Under the pieces are notes generated by a model. The model searched no databases, was not told the DNA's origin, and saw only the letters and a program-made list of their open reading frames with translations. From contig NZ_VJYI01000003.1 in the NCBI RefSeq assembly GCF_008065375.1, positions 434,001 to 498,000 of the forward strand: a DNA stretch of 64,000 nucleotides, given 5' to 3'. The DNA comes from Nonomuraea sp. SYSU D8015. Its GTDB lineage: Bacteria > Actinomycetota > Actinomycetes > Streptosporangiales > Streptosporangiaceae. Shown here piece after piece: positions 55,105 through 63,004 of the stretch; within the stretch, counting starts at the first letter, position 1, and each line of letters starts with the position of its first letter. Made by a program: the position numbers and the translations under genes.

Positions 55105-55815
55105 TCAGCTCTGCCCGGGCGGGCTCTTGGCGGCCAGGGACGTGTAGACGCCGACCTCGTCGGGCTGGATCAGTCCGTCCTGGATGGCGCAGATCAGCAG
55201 CTTCTCCTTGGTGGGGGCGGGGCGGCCGGCCGCCGCGTACTTCACCCGGGCCCGGTCGATGTACTGCCGCACGGTCCGTTCCTTGATCCCCATCCTGGCC
55301 GCCACCGACGCCTTCGACATCGACTGGAACCAGAACAGCAGCGCCGCCCGTTCCTTGTCGGACAGTTGCGGCCGGTGCGGCCGCTCGTCCGTGGCGATGG
55401 CCTGGGCCATCGGCGGGGTCACGCTCGGCCGGTCGGCGGCCACCTCCAGGATGGTCTCGACACAGGAATCGCGCGTCGCCCGGCCCTTGCCGATGAACGC
55501 CGACGCGCCCGCGTCCAGCACGGCGCGGACGATCTCCGGCTCCTCGTGCTCGGAGAAGACGATGACCCGCTGCCCGCCCTGGCACAGCTCGGCGACCCGG
55601 TCGATGACCATGGTGCCGTTGAGGTTGAGGTCGAGCAGCAGCACGTCGGCGTCGGCACCGAGGACGGATTCGATGGTCGGCCCCTGCACGACCAGTTCCA
55701 CCGGGCTCGGCGACGGGCCTGAGCCCGCGAACCAGGACCGCACCCCGTCCACCACGACCTGGTGGTCCTCCACCAGCGCGACCGTCACGGGCCTTGCCAG
55801 ATGCTGTTGACCCAT
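55105..55815 (-). CDS. LuxR-type response regulator
   Basis: A 236-aa NarL-like regulator. Receiver: VALVEDHQVVVDGV (acidic pocket), VLLLDLNLNGT with the phosphorylatable Asp, conserved Ser/Thr position IVFSEHE and Lys in FIGKG. The HTH region is SKASVAARMGIKERTVRQYIDRAR. Start ATG 55815 has a strong GGGAGGTGAGG site and overlaps the upstream gene by 31 bp; GTG 55788 (GTGA overlap) is an alternative. It forms an operon with two membrane sensor proteins. Confidence 0.9.
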   Translation of the reverse strand: MGQQHLARPVTVALVEDHQVVVDGVRSWFAGSGPSPSPVELVVQGPTIESVLGADADVLLLDLNLNGTMVIDRVAELCQGGQRVIVFSEHEEPEIVRAVLDAGASAFIGKGRATRDSCVETILEVAADRPSVTPPMAQAIATDERPHRPQLSDKERAALLFWFQSMSKASVAARMGIKERTVRQYIDRARVKYAAAGRPAPTKEKLLICAIQDGLIQPDEVGVYTSLAAKSPPGQS

Positions 55816-56903
55816 ACCTCACCTCCCTGCCGCTGATAGGTGACCACGACGCCGCTCGGCTCCTGTACGGGGGTGGCGCTGATGGGCAGGTCGTCGTTGT
55901 CGGCCACGACGGCCACGCTCACCATCGTGGACATCGCGGACACGGTGACACGCGCCCGCGACCTGGCGCCGTCGAGCGCCCGGATGGGCGCCCGGAGCAG
56001 ATCCTCCCGTACGCCGTCCGGAAGCCCGGGCAGGTAGTCGCCGAACGGCGGCGCCGTCACCATGACCTTGCGCCGCTCGGCCGCCTCGATGCGCTCGCGC
56101 AGCGTCGAGACGAGTTCGTCGGGCACGTCCTCGCGTTCGGTGATGAGCCGGCGCAGCCGGAGGGCGCCGGCCGTGCAGTCGTCGCGTACGCGCGGATCGC
56201 CGGGGTCGGCGCCGTCGGCGAGCTGGTGGAGCAGATCCTCGGCCACGTCACGGATGGCGGCGTACCTGCGGAGCCGGTCGGTGTGGATGCGCTGGGCGGA
56301 CTCCCGCAGCGCGTCGTCGGCGGCCAGCCTGCGGGCCAGCACGACGGCGTCCTCGGCGCGGGCCCGCAGTATGTGGCAGCCCCACGTGTAGCCGAGCTGC
56401 ATGGTGACGCCGCCGGCGATGACCACCAGGTATTTGGAGATGGAGACGCGGTCGAACGTGCCGGTCACCACCATCGCCACCAGCATGATGCCGGCGTTGG
56501 CGGCCAGGAACGCGATCAGCTCGGTCTTCCATCGCGGCCGTCCCCACACCAGCATGATGGCGATCCACCCCACGGAGCCCCACGCCCAGTCGCTGATGCC
56601 GATCAGCTCCTCGGGGCGCAGCGACACGATCACCGCGACGTCCACGGCGAGCGTGGCCAGGGCGAGCTCGCGGATCCTGGCCGGCCCGCGCGAGGTGCGC
56701 AGCAGCGACAGCAGGGCGACCACGAAGATCGCCGAGTAGGCGACCCAGGCCGCGACCGACAGCCACGGCCAGCGGAAGGTGGACCAGCCGGTGATCGTGA
56801 CGGTGAGGTCGTACCCGAGGTGCCACACGGCCGCGATGGTCGCCGCGCCCAGCGCGGTGAAGCGGGCGTACCGCTGCGCGACCTGCTCGATCTCCTCCGT
56901 CAT
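55785..56903 (-). CDS. Membrane sensor protein of the two-component operon (degenerate histidine-kinase-like)
   Basis: A 372-aa protein with about five to six N-terminal membrane helices (ATIAAVWHLGYDLTVTITG, VAYSAIFVVALLSLL, WGSVGWIAIMLVWG, LIAFLAANAGIMLVAMVV). A helical segment (AAIRDVAEDLLHQLADG) and a C-terminal domain without clear N, G1 or G2 boxes follow. Start ATG 56903 overlaps the upstream kinase stop (ATGA). Its topology mirrors the kinase gene, so it may be a partner or pseudokinase rather than an active enzyme. Confidence 0.75.
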   Translation of the reverse strand: MTEEIEQVAQRYARFTALGAATIAAVWHLGYDLTVTITGWSTFRWPWLSVAAWVAYSAIFVVALLSLLRTSRGPARIRELALATLAVDVAVIVSLRPEELIGISDWAWGSVGWIAIMLVWGRPRWKTELIAFLAANAGIMLVAMVVTGTFDRVSISKYLVVIAGGVTMQLGYTWGCHILRARAEDAVVLARRLAADDALRESAQRIHTDRLRRYAAIRDVAEDLLHQLADGADPGDPRVRDDCTAGALRLRRLITEREDVPDELVSTLRERIEAAERRKVMVTAPPFGDYLPGLPDGVREDLLRAPIRALDGARSRARVTVSAMSTMVSVAVVADNDDLPISATPVQEPSGVVVTYQRQGGEVWVNSIWQGP

Positions 56904-58054
56904 GGCCGCCACCACAGGCTCACGCGGGTGCCGTCGGCGCCCGAGGAGATCTCGGCGCCGCCGTTCGGGAGGGAGCGCATCATGTCGAGGATCGAGCCGC
57001 GCACGCCGAACCGGTCGGGCGGCAGCCGGTCCTGGTCGAACCCGCGGCCGGCGTCGGCGACCTCCACCAGGATCTCGCCGTCGCGCCTGCGGGAGACCAG
57101 CTCGGCCTCATGGACGCCGGCATGCCGCGCGACGTTGGCCAGCGCCTCGGTGACGGCGCGGGCGAAGCGCTCGGCGACGTTGCCCGGCACGGTCTCGGGC
57201 GTGAGGTCCCTGCGGACCTCGAGTCCCGTCGCGCGCCCGGCCACCTCCTCCAGCAGGGCGTCCAGGGCGATCGGGGCCGCGTCGGCGCGCGGGCTGTCGC
57301 GCAGCTTCTCCAGAGCCGCCAGGTCGGTGCGGACCTGGGCGCTCAGCGTGGGCGACGGCGCGTCGTAGGTGCCCAGGCCGACCATCGTCAGCGTGTGCAG
57401 GGCGGTCTCGTGGATGCTGCCGACCTGCTTCAGCTCGTCCTCGCGGCGCAGCCGCTCCACCATGAGCGAGATCTCGGCGCGTACGCTCTGCTCCAGGAAG
57501 GCGTCGGTCTCGGCGGCCGAGCGGCGCAGCAGCGTCATCAGCATGACGATGGCGAGCAGTTGCACGAGGTGGATGCCCAGGGTGCCGAAGACGTCCTGCG
57601 CGGGAGAGGCGATCCGCACGCCGGCCGCGAACGCCCCCGCGACGGCCAGCCCGGCGGGGACGGCGATCCCGGGCCTCCAGGCGGCCCCGGCGACGATGAT
57701 GGTCATCGTGGCCATCCCATGCACCCAGCTCGACCCCGTGACGAGCGCCTCCGGGGCGACGAGATGACGCTGGGACAGGCACAGCGCGACCGCGATGGCC
57801 ACATCACCGGCCACCAGCCAGGGATGAAGCGGCTCCTTGCGCCACCACACGCGCGCGTACAACGCCGTCCACACGGCATGGAGCGCCAGCATGGGCGCCA
57901 GCCACGACAGCGAGACCGGCGGAACGGCGCCGAACACCGCGGAGACGATCGCCACCGATCCCACCACACCGCGCGTCCCCGCGCCCGTGCGCGCCGTGGC
58001 CTGCTCGAATTGCCTGGTCGCCGAGTCGTACCTCGTTGAACCGGGGTGATCCAT
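56900..58054 (-). CDS. Sensor histidine kinase (HATPase)
   Basis: A 384-aa membrane kinase. Several N-terminal helices (VGSVAIVSAVFGAVPPVSL, DVAIAVALCLSQ, LAVAGAFAAGV, LVQLLAIVMLMTLL) are followed by a dimerisation-like region (GSIHETALHTLTMVG, H as phospho-acceptor candidate) and an ATPase core: AVTEALANVARHAGVHEAEL (N box), VEVADAGRGFDQDRL (G1) and RFGVRGSILDMMRSL (G2). Start ATG 58054 preferred over GTG 58069. First gene of the operon kinase - sensor - regulator. Confidence 0.85.
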   Translation of the reverse strand: MDHPGSTRYDSATRQFEQATARTGAGTRGVVGSVAIVSAVFGAVPPVSLSWLAPMLALHAVWTALYARVWWRKEPLHPWLVAGDVAIAVALCLSQRHLVAPEALVTGSSWVHGMATMTIIVAGAAWRPGIAVPAGLAVAGAFAAGVRIASPAQDVFGTLGIHLVQLLAIVMLMTLLRRSAAETDAFLEQSVRAEISLMVERLRREDELKQVGSIHETALHTLTMVGLGTYDAPSPTLSAQVRTDLAALEKLRDSPRADAAPIALDALLEEVAGRATGLEVRRDLTPETVPGNVAERFARAVTEALANVARHAGVHEAELVSRRRDGEILVEVADAGRGFDQDRLPPDRFGVRGSILDMMRSLPNGGAEISSGADGTRVSLWWRP

Positions 58055-58069
58055 GAGCCGTCCGCACAC

Positions 58070-58418
58070 GCCGGGAGCACAAGACGCGTCTCACGATAAC
58101 GCAGCGCAGCCTGGGCAAAAAGAAACGAGATTGGGTTTCTCCGGTTAAAAGGGACGGACTTTTTCCTGCCGTCTCGGCGGATGGGGTCATCGGTCGCATG
58201 GATGGTTCCTCGGGCCGGCTGTCTCGCGGTGTGCACCGCCCCTCCACACCCTGGTGCCCCGCTCTCCCCGCGGCATGACGGCTGATCGGCCGTCGTGCCG
58301 GAGCCCTGGTCGATCCGCCGTCATAGCGCTACGACGGCCGATCGGCCGTCAGCCGCTCCGCCGCGCGCGGGCGTCTACTGGGCGTGCCGCGATCAGGGCC
58401 GCGGCGGGAGGGGACCTC
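58070..58418. other. Divergent intergenic region with palindromes
   Basis: 349 bp between the histidine kinase and the PP2C gene. A patch of lower GC at 58120-58170 includes AAAAG...CTTTT dyad symmetry (promoter side of the kinase). The PP2C side holds three palindromes listed separately. No protein-coding sequence is supported here. Confidence 0.5.
58277..58350. promoter_or_regulatory. Paired 18-bp palindromes upstream of the PP2C gene
   Basis: GACGGCTGATCGGCCGTC (58277-58294, one mismatch) and GACGGCCGATCGGCCGTC (58333-58350, perfect) are copies of one 18-bp palindrome with centres 56 bp apart. Between and overlapping them lies CGTCATAGCGCTACGACG (58319-58336), another 18-bp dyad with one mismatched pair. 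The arrangement looks like a cooperative operator pair for a dimeric regulator. Confidence 0.6.
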
Positions 58419-59189
58419 ATGACGTACTTCGTGATGTCGATTCTGATCGGCTGCCTGTCCGTGATGGCCGTGCGGGGCAAGCGGGGGAAATGGCCGCAGG
58501 GCATGCCGGTGACGCGGCCGCGGCTGGTTGCGGTGGGCGGCACCTACGAGGGTTCCCACCGGCGGGCGTCGGACGCGTACGTCATCCAGGAGCGGCTCGT
58601 CGCGGTCGCGGACGGCGCGGCCGGGTCGGAGCCGGGGCACACGGCCGCCGCCCTGGCTCTCGGCGCGGTGGTCGCGGCAGGGCCGCAGCATGCGCGGTCC
58701 CCTCGCGCTCCGGAGCAGGACCTGGGCGAGTGCGCGCAGGCCGCGCACCGGGCGGTACGCAGCGCCGCCCTGCGTGACGCCGCCATGCCGGGCCTGGTCA
58801 GCACCCTGGACGTGATCGTCCTCGACCCCGGCGAGAGCCCGCGCCTGCGCTTCGCCCACGTCGGCGACGGCGCCATCTGGCACTGCCCGAGGGGCGGGGC
58901 GCCGACGCGGCTGACCACGTCGCGCTCCGCCGACGACGGCCCGCCGTGCGGGCTCGGCCTGCCGGCGGCGCTGGAACCCGAGGTCGGCGCGGTGCCGATC
59001 CGCCCCGGCGACCGCGTGATCGTCGTGACGGACGGCGTCGTCCAGGCGCTCGGCGCGCGGCGCATGACCGAGCTCTTCGCCACGGGCTCATCGCCGGTCG
59101 CCTGCCTGGACCGGTTGTACGACGAGCTCGCCGCGGCGGAGCCGAAGGAGGACGCCACGGTCATCATCGCGGACGTCGTCACCGTCTGA
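58419..59189 (+). CDS. PP2C-family protein phosphatase-like, membrane-anchored
   Basis: 256 aa. Starts at ATG 58419 with GGGAGGGGACC upstream. The N-terminal hydrophobic helix (FVMSILIGCLSVMAV) would anchor it. PP2C landmarks: VADGAAGSEPGH (metal Asp-Gly), LRFAHVGDGAIWH, VIVVTDGVVQAL (TDG) and EDATVIIADV (DAT). The first motif is reduced (RRASDAYVIQ instead of RxNED), so activity should be checked. Upstream palindromes suggest specific regulation. Followed by an ECF sigma gene after 83 bp. Confidence 0.82.
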   Translation: MTYFVMSILIGCLSVMAVRGKRGKWPQGMPVTRPRLVAVGGTYEGSHRRASDAYVIQERLVAVADGAAGSEPGHTAAALALGAVVAAGPQHARSPRAPEQDLGECAQAAHRAVRSAALRDAAMPGLVSTLDVIVLDPGESPRLRFAHVGDGAIWHCPRGGAPTRLTTSRSADDGPPCGLGLPAALEPEVGAVPIRPGDRVIVVTDGVVQALGARRMTELFATGSSPVACLDRLYDELAAAEPKEDATVIIADVVTV

Positions 59190-59272
59190 CGCGCGGGGAC
59201 GTCGGCCATGAAGCATTTCGGCTCGGCGCGGTAAGTACAGGTAACCGCATACGCCAAGAAAGGCCGACATGC

Positions 59273-59845
59273 ATGACAATCCCCCGCGAAGTCGTCGAGC
59301 TCGATGACGCGACCCTCATCGAGAGGTCGCTGAACGAGCCGGAGGTCTTCGCCGCACTGTTCGACCGGCATGCGCCTCTGCTGCACCGTTACGTGACCAG
59401 GCGCCTCGGCACCGGCGAGGCCGAGGACGTCGTCGCCGACACCTTTCTGGCCGCCTTCCAGCGCCGGGGCGATTACGACAGGGGCCGCCCCGACGCCCGC
59501 CCGTGGCTGTACGGCATCGCCTCCAACGTGATCGGCAAACGACGGCGCGCCGAGATGAACCTCTATCGCGCCTACATCCGCAGCGGCGTGCACCCGGCGG
59601 AGATACCGGGCGGCCAGGTCGAGGACGGGATCAACACCCTGGCCGTCAACCGGCCGCTGGCGCGGGCCCTGATGAGGCTCACCCGGGCCGATCGCGACGT
59701 GCTGCTGCTCGTCGCGTGGGCCGAACTGAGCTACCAGGAGGTCGCCGACGCGCTCGCCATCCCCCTGGGCACCGTCGCCTCACGGCTCAATCGGGCCCGT
59801 CACCAGATCCGCCAGACCCTGGGAGAAGGAGAACCCGCAGAATGA
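59273..59845 (+). CDS. ECF-type RNA polymerase sigma factor
   Basis: A 190-aa sigma-70 family protein. Region 2: VFAALFDRHAPLLHRYVTRR, AEDVVADTFLAAFQRRGDYD and ARPWLYGIASNVIGKRRR. Region 4: TRADRDVLLLVAWAELSYQEVADALAIPLGTVASRLNRAR. Start ATG 59273 after GAAAGG; the upstream part of the open frame is antisense to nothing functional. The stop overlaps the next gene (ATGA), which encodes its likely membrane partner. Confidence 0.93.
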   Translation: MTIPREVVELDDATLIERSLNEPEVFAALFDRHAPLLHRYVTRRLGTGEAEDVVADTFLAAFQRRGDYDRGRPDARPWLYGIASNVIGKRRRAEMNLYRAYIRSGVHPAEIPGGQVEDGINTLAVNRPLARALMRLTRADRDVLLLVAWAELSYQEVADALAIPLGTVASRLNRARHQIRQTLGEGEPAE

Positions 59846-60471
59846 TCATGGATGCACTCAAGACCATGGGGGAGCGCATTCCGCCGGCCACCCCGGAGGA
59901 TCTCGCCGGGGCGCGACGGCGCCTGCTCGACGGGATGCACCCACGCGCCCGGCGGCGCGTCGTCACCGGGCCCCGGCTGCTGGTCGCGGCGGGTGTCGCG
60001 GCGGCCGCCGCGGTCACGCCGCTGATCGTCGGCGGCACCGGGACCTCCGCGTACGCGGTGTCCAAGAGCCCCGACGGCACGCTCACGGTGACCCTCACCG
60101 AGCTGCGCGACCCCGAGGGCCTGGAGGCCGAGTTGCACAAGGCCGGAGTCAAGGCCGACGTGACGTTCCTGCCCCCGGGTAAAGCCTGCGGGGTCCCCAG
60201 ATTCGTCGGCGCGGACGCGTCCTACGGCGGGCCGCCCGTCGACAGCGTGGAAGAGATGCGTGAGCACGTGAACACGCTTCGTTCTTTCAAGGCCATCAGG
60301 CCGAGCTCCGGGGCGTTCCAGATCTTCCCGGAGTACATCAAGCGCGGCGAGACGCTCGTGCTGGAGTTCAGCGACGGTGAGAACGCACAGGTGCTCTGGC
60401 GCATGGGCGCCTGGCTGGCCAAGGCGGACACACCCGTGGAGCCCTGCAAGCCCGTCCCCCGCCTCGGCTGA
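59842..60471 (+). CDS. Membrane partner of the ECF sigma factor (CU044_5270-like)
   Basis: A 209-aa protein with one membrane helix (LLVAAGVAAAAAVTPLIVG) after a short basic cytoplasmic part (PEDLAGARRRLLDGMHPRARRR), and an extracytoplasmic domain of about 140 aa with two Cys (GKACGVP, VEPCKP). Proteins of this layout are encoded directly after ECF sigma genes in actinomycetes and are presumed anti-sigma or signal-sensing factors. No zinc-finger motif. Start ATG 59842 in ATGA overlap. Confidence 0.8.
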   Translation: MIMDALKTMGERIPPATPEDLAGARRRLLDGMHPRARRRVVTGPRLLVAAGVAAAAAVTPLIVGGTGTSAYAVSKSPDGTLTVTLTELRDPEGLEAELHKAGVKADVTFLPPGKACGVPRFVGADASYGGPPVDSVEEMREHVNTLRSFKAIRPSSGAFQIFPEYIKRGETLVLEFSDGENAQVLWRMGAWLAKADTPVEPCKPVPRLG

Positions 60472-60523
60472 CGACCCCCGCCGACGACACCCGGTCGGAT
60501 CCGCGTGACCTAGTATCGTGATC

Positions 60524-61315
60524 GTGAGCGCACCGCACGGGATCAACCCCAACATTCCCCACTCGGCCCGCGTCTACGACTACTGGCTCGGCGGCAAAGA
60601 CAACTTCGAGGCCGATCGCCGGGTGGCCGAGGCGACCATGGCGGCGGTGCCGGGGGTGCGCGAGAGCGCCAGGAACAACCGGGCCTTCCTCGGCCGGGCC
60701 GTGCGCCACCTGACCAAGCTCGGCGTCAGGCAGTTCCTCGATCTGGGCACGGGCATCCCCACCCAGGGAAACACCCACGAGGTGGCGCAGGCGGAGGCGC
60801 CCGACGCGCGGGTGGTCTACGTCGACAACGACCCCATTGTGATGAACCACGCCAGGGCCCTGCTGAGCAGCACGCCCGAGGGCAGGACGGCCTACATCGA
60901 GGCCGACGTACGCGACCCGCGTTCCATCCTCGACCACCCGCAGGTGCGCGAGACGCTCGACTTCACCCAGCCGGTTGCGCTCATGATGGTCGCAATCCTC
61001 ATGCACATCTCCGACGCGGACGACCCGGCCGGGCTCGTCAAGGCGTACGCCGACGCCGTGCCCTCGGGCAGCTACCTGGTGCTGAGCCACCTGACGCTCG
61101 ACTTCCTGCCGAAGAAGACCGCCGACGACTACCTGGAGGCGACCCGGCACCAGGCGATGCACCGCACCCCCCGCACCGGCGAGCAGATCGCCCGCTACTT
61201 CGACGGGTTCGATCTGCTCGAGCCGGGTCTCGTCGCGGTCTCCGCGTGGCCGGAGCCCTCGGTGACCTCCGACACGCCGAAATGGATGTACGCAGGCGTG
61301 GGCCGTAAGCGCTGA
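60524..61315 (+). CDS. DUF574-family SAM-dependent methyltransferase
   Basis: A 263-aa protein. Family hallmarks: SARVYDYWLGGKDNFEADR, RNNRAFLGRAVRHL, FLDLGTGIPTQGNTHEVAQ (SAM motif I), VVYVDNDPIVMNHARALL and PKWMYAGVGRK at the C-terminus. A -10-like TAGTAT at 60511-60516 places transcription start at GTG 60524, so translation may be leaderless; GTG 60518 is an alternative. These enzymes are abundant in Streptomyces and relatives; substrates are mostly unknown. Confidence 0.92.
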   Translation: MSAPHGINPNIPHSARVYDYWLGGKDNFEADRRVAEATMAAVPGVRESARNNRAFLGRAVRHLTKLGVRQFLDLGTGIPTQGNTHEVAQAEAPDARVVYVDNDPIVMNHARALLSSTPEGRTAYIEADVRDPRSILDHPQVRETLDFTQPVALMMVAILMHISDADDPAGLVKAYADAVPSGSYLVLSHLTLDFLPKKTADDYLEATRHQAMHRTPRTGEQIARYFDGFDLLEPGLVAVSAWPEPSVTSDTPKWMYAGVGRKR

Positions 61316-61390
61316 CGTCGCATCACTCGGCTGCTCCCAAATCCCTTTAAGGTTCAAGTTGTGATCGGATTCGGGGGACGGGATGGCGTA

Positions 61391-62383
61391 GTGAGCACGA
61401 CGGTCGGCACCGAGCAGGCCGCTGGGGCGGACCAGCCGCCGAAGGAACGGCGGCGACGCAGGCGATGGCTGTCGTGGACGGTCGCCGTGCTGCTGGCCCT
61501 GTGGGCCGTGATCAGGGCCGGAGGGCTGGAGCAGGGCTCGTTCGTCACCCAGTTGATGACCGTGACACCGTACGGCGCGGTGCTCGCGGCGCTGACGGCG
61601 GTGCTGCTGATCAGGCGCAACCGGCCGGCCGCGCTCGTCGCGGCGCTGGCGTGCGCGGTGATGGCCGCGTGCGTGCTGCCCAGGGTGACGGCGGAGGAGC
61701 AGCCGGCCGCGAACGGCGCGCCGCTGCGGGTGTTCACGGCCAACCTGTTCGGGCAGCGGGGTGACGCGCAGGCCGTGGTCGATCTCGTCCGCAGGCACGA
61801 CGTCGAGGTGTTCACCGCGCTGGAGCTGACCCCGGACGCGGTCGAGCGGCTGGACGAGGCCGGGCTGAAGGAGCTGCTGCCGCACCGGGTGCTGCAGGAG
61901 GAGTTCGGAGCGACCGGCAGCGGCATCTACGCCAGGCACCCTTTGACCGAGTTGAAGGGGCTGTTCACCCCGATCGGGCACAACATGCCCGCCGCCGCCA
62001 TGACGCTGCCGGGCGGGAGCACGGTCGAGATCGTGGCCGTCCATCCCAACCCGCCGCTGGGCCGGATGGAGCAGGAGTGGAACGCCGCCCTCCGCACCCT
62101 GCCCTCGCCCTCCCCCTCGGCGATCCGGGTGCTGGCCGGCGACTTCAACGCCAGCCTCGACCACCGCGCCTTCCGCGACCTGCTGAGCCGCGGCTACGTG
62201 GACGCGGCCGACCAGGTGGGCAAGGGGCTGATCCCGACCTGGCCGAACTTCCGGGGCTTCCCCACCATCATCGCCATCGACCACGTCGTGGCGGACCGGC
62301 GGGTGGGCGTGCGGCGGGTCGAGGTCGCGGACGTGCCCGGCACCGACCACCGCGGCGTCTTCGCCGAACTCCGCCTCCCATAG
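61391..62383 (+). CDS. Endonuclease/exonuclease/phosphatase-family protein with membrane anchor
   Basis: A 330-aa protein with a basic N-terminus (KERRRRRRWLS), three membrane helices and an extracytoplasmic EEP domain: VFTANLFGQRGDAQAVVDLV, VFTALELTPDAV (Glu), IVAVHPNPP, VLAGDFNASLDH (GDFN) and VPGTDHRGVFAEL (DH). Similar proteins act as secreted phosphodiesterases or nucleases. Start GTG 61391 chosen; GTG 61361 is possible. Confidence 0.86.
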   Translation: MSTTVGTEQAAGADQPPKERRRRRRWLSWTVAVLLALWAVIRAGGLEQGSFVTQLMTVTPYGAVLAALTAVLLIRRNRPAALVAALACAVMAACVLPRVTAEEQPAANGAPLRVFTANLFGQRGDAQAVVDLVRRHDVEVFTALELTPDAVERLDEAGLKELLPHRVLQEEFGATGSGIYARHPLTELKGLFTPIGHNMPAAAMTLPGGSTVEIVAVHPNPPLGRMEQEWNAALRTLPSPSPSAIRVLAGDFNASLDHRAFRDLLSRGYVDAADQVGKGLIPTWPNFRGFPTIIAIDHVVADRRVGVRRVEVADVPGTDHRGVFAELRLP

Positions 62384-62699
62384 CACCTGCCGCCCGCTGG
62401 CGATGGACGGCCGTCGCACGCGCGCCGCCCCCGGCGAACGCGCCGTCGCGCTCATCCTGCCCTCCGGCCGTTAGGGGTCCCGGCCGACGCCGGGCAGCGG
62501 CACCGCAGTACGCCTCAGGCTCGCGCTGACCCGATCAGGCGGACGCACCGGGCGAGACGCCCGTACGGTGCGGCGCGAAGGCCGCGCGGGCGGTGCCCTT
62601 GGCCGAAGGCCGCACGCTGCGGGCGTGATGTGGAGCGCCGGGTGGGAAGGCGAGTGGGGCGACACGGCCTTCATACGCCCGCGGGAGGCTTGGGCGGGG

Positions 62700-62779
62700 C
62701 GGAGTCGTTCATGCGACGGTGCCCGCCCCTCGGATGGAGGGCGGAGGCGTTCATGCGACGGCGCCCGCCCCTCGGATGG
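62700..62779. repeat. 42-bp-period tandem duplication
   Basis: Two copies of a unit containing CGTTCATGCGACGG then GCCCGCCCCTCGGATGG, offset by 42 bp (for example GTTCATGCG at 62707 and 62749), differing at only a few positions. The second copy runs into the terminator-like hairpin. Confidence 0.75.
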
Positions 62780-62790
62780 GGGCGGGCGCC
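62760..62790. terminator. GC-rich hairpin terminator
   Basis: GGCGCCCGCCCC (62760-62771) and GGGGCGGGCGCC (62779-62790) form a 12-bp perfect stem with a 7-nt loop between convergent genes. Confidence 0.65.
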
Positions 62791-62815
62791 GTGGTGCGGC
62801 TGGGGAAAGCGGCCG

Positions 62816-63004
62816 TCAGGCCACGTGATCCTCTGCCTCGCGCTCCAGCGTCCTGAGGTCGAACGCGCCCGACTTGACCGCCGTGGTGAACGCCTCCCAG
62901 TCGTGCCGGGGGACCTCGAACACCACGTCGGGGTTGTCGACGTGGACGAGCTCCACGTGGTCGTTGATCCGCTTGGCCGCGACGCGGCCGGCGTCATGGG
63001 TCAT
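62816..63004 (-). CDS. DUF397-like small protein
   Basis: 62 aa. ELVHVDNPDVVFEVPRHDWEAFTTAVKSGAFDL resembles the DUF397 core (x-F-x-x-x-x-W-x-A-F-x-x-x-V-K-x-G-x-F-D). DUF397 proteins are usually paired with an XRE-type regulator as a putative toxin-antitoxin-like or developmental module; no such partner is visible here. Start ATG 63004 with GGAAGGA 6 nt upstream. It overlaps the 3' tail of the permease relic by 11 bp. Confidence 0.8.
   Translation of the reverse strand: MTHDAGRVAAKRINDHVELVHVDNPDVVFEVPRHDWEAFTTAVKSGAFDLRTLEREAEDHVA

Larger units (their letters stand above)
62384..62815. other. Intergenic region with repeats
   Basis: 432 bp between the EEP gene and the DUF397 gene. No protein-like frame with a ribosome site. 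It holds a 42-bp-period direct repeat (62700-62779) and a strong hairpin (62760-62790). Confidence 0.5.

Noticed and set aside
62700..62790. CRISPR-like array
   Set aside because: Only two contiguous units with no spacers and no cas genes nearby.
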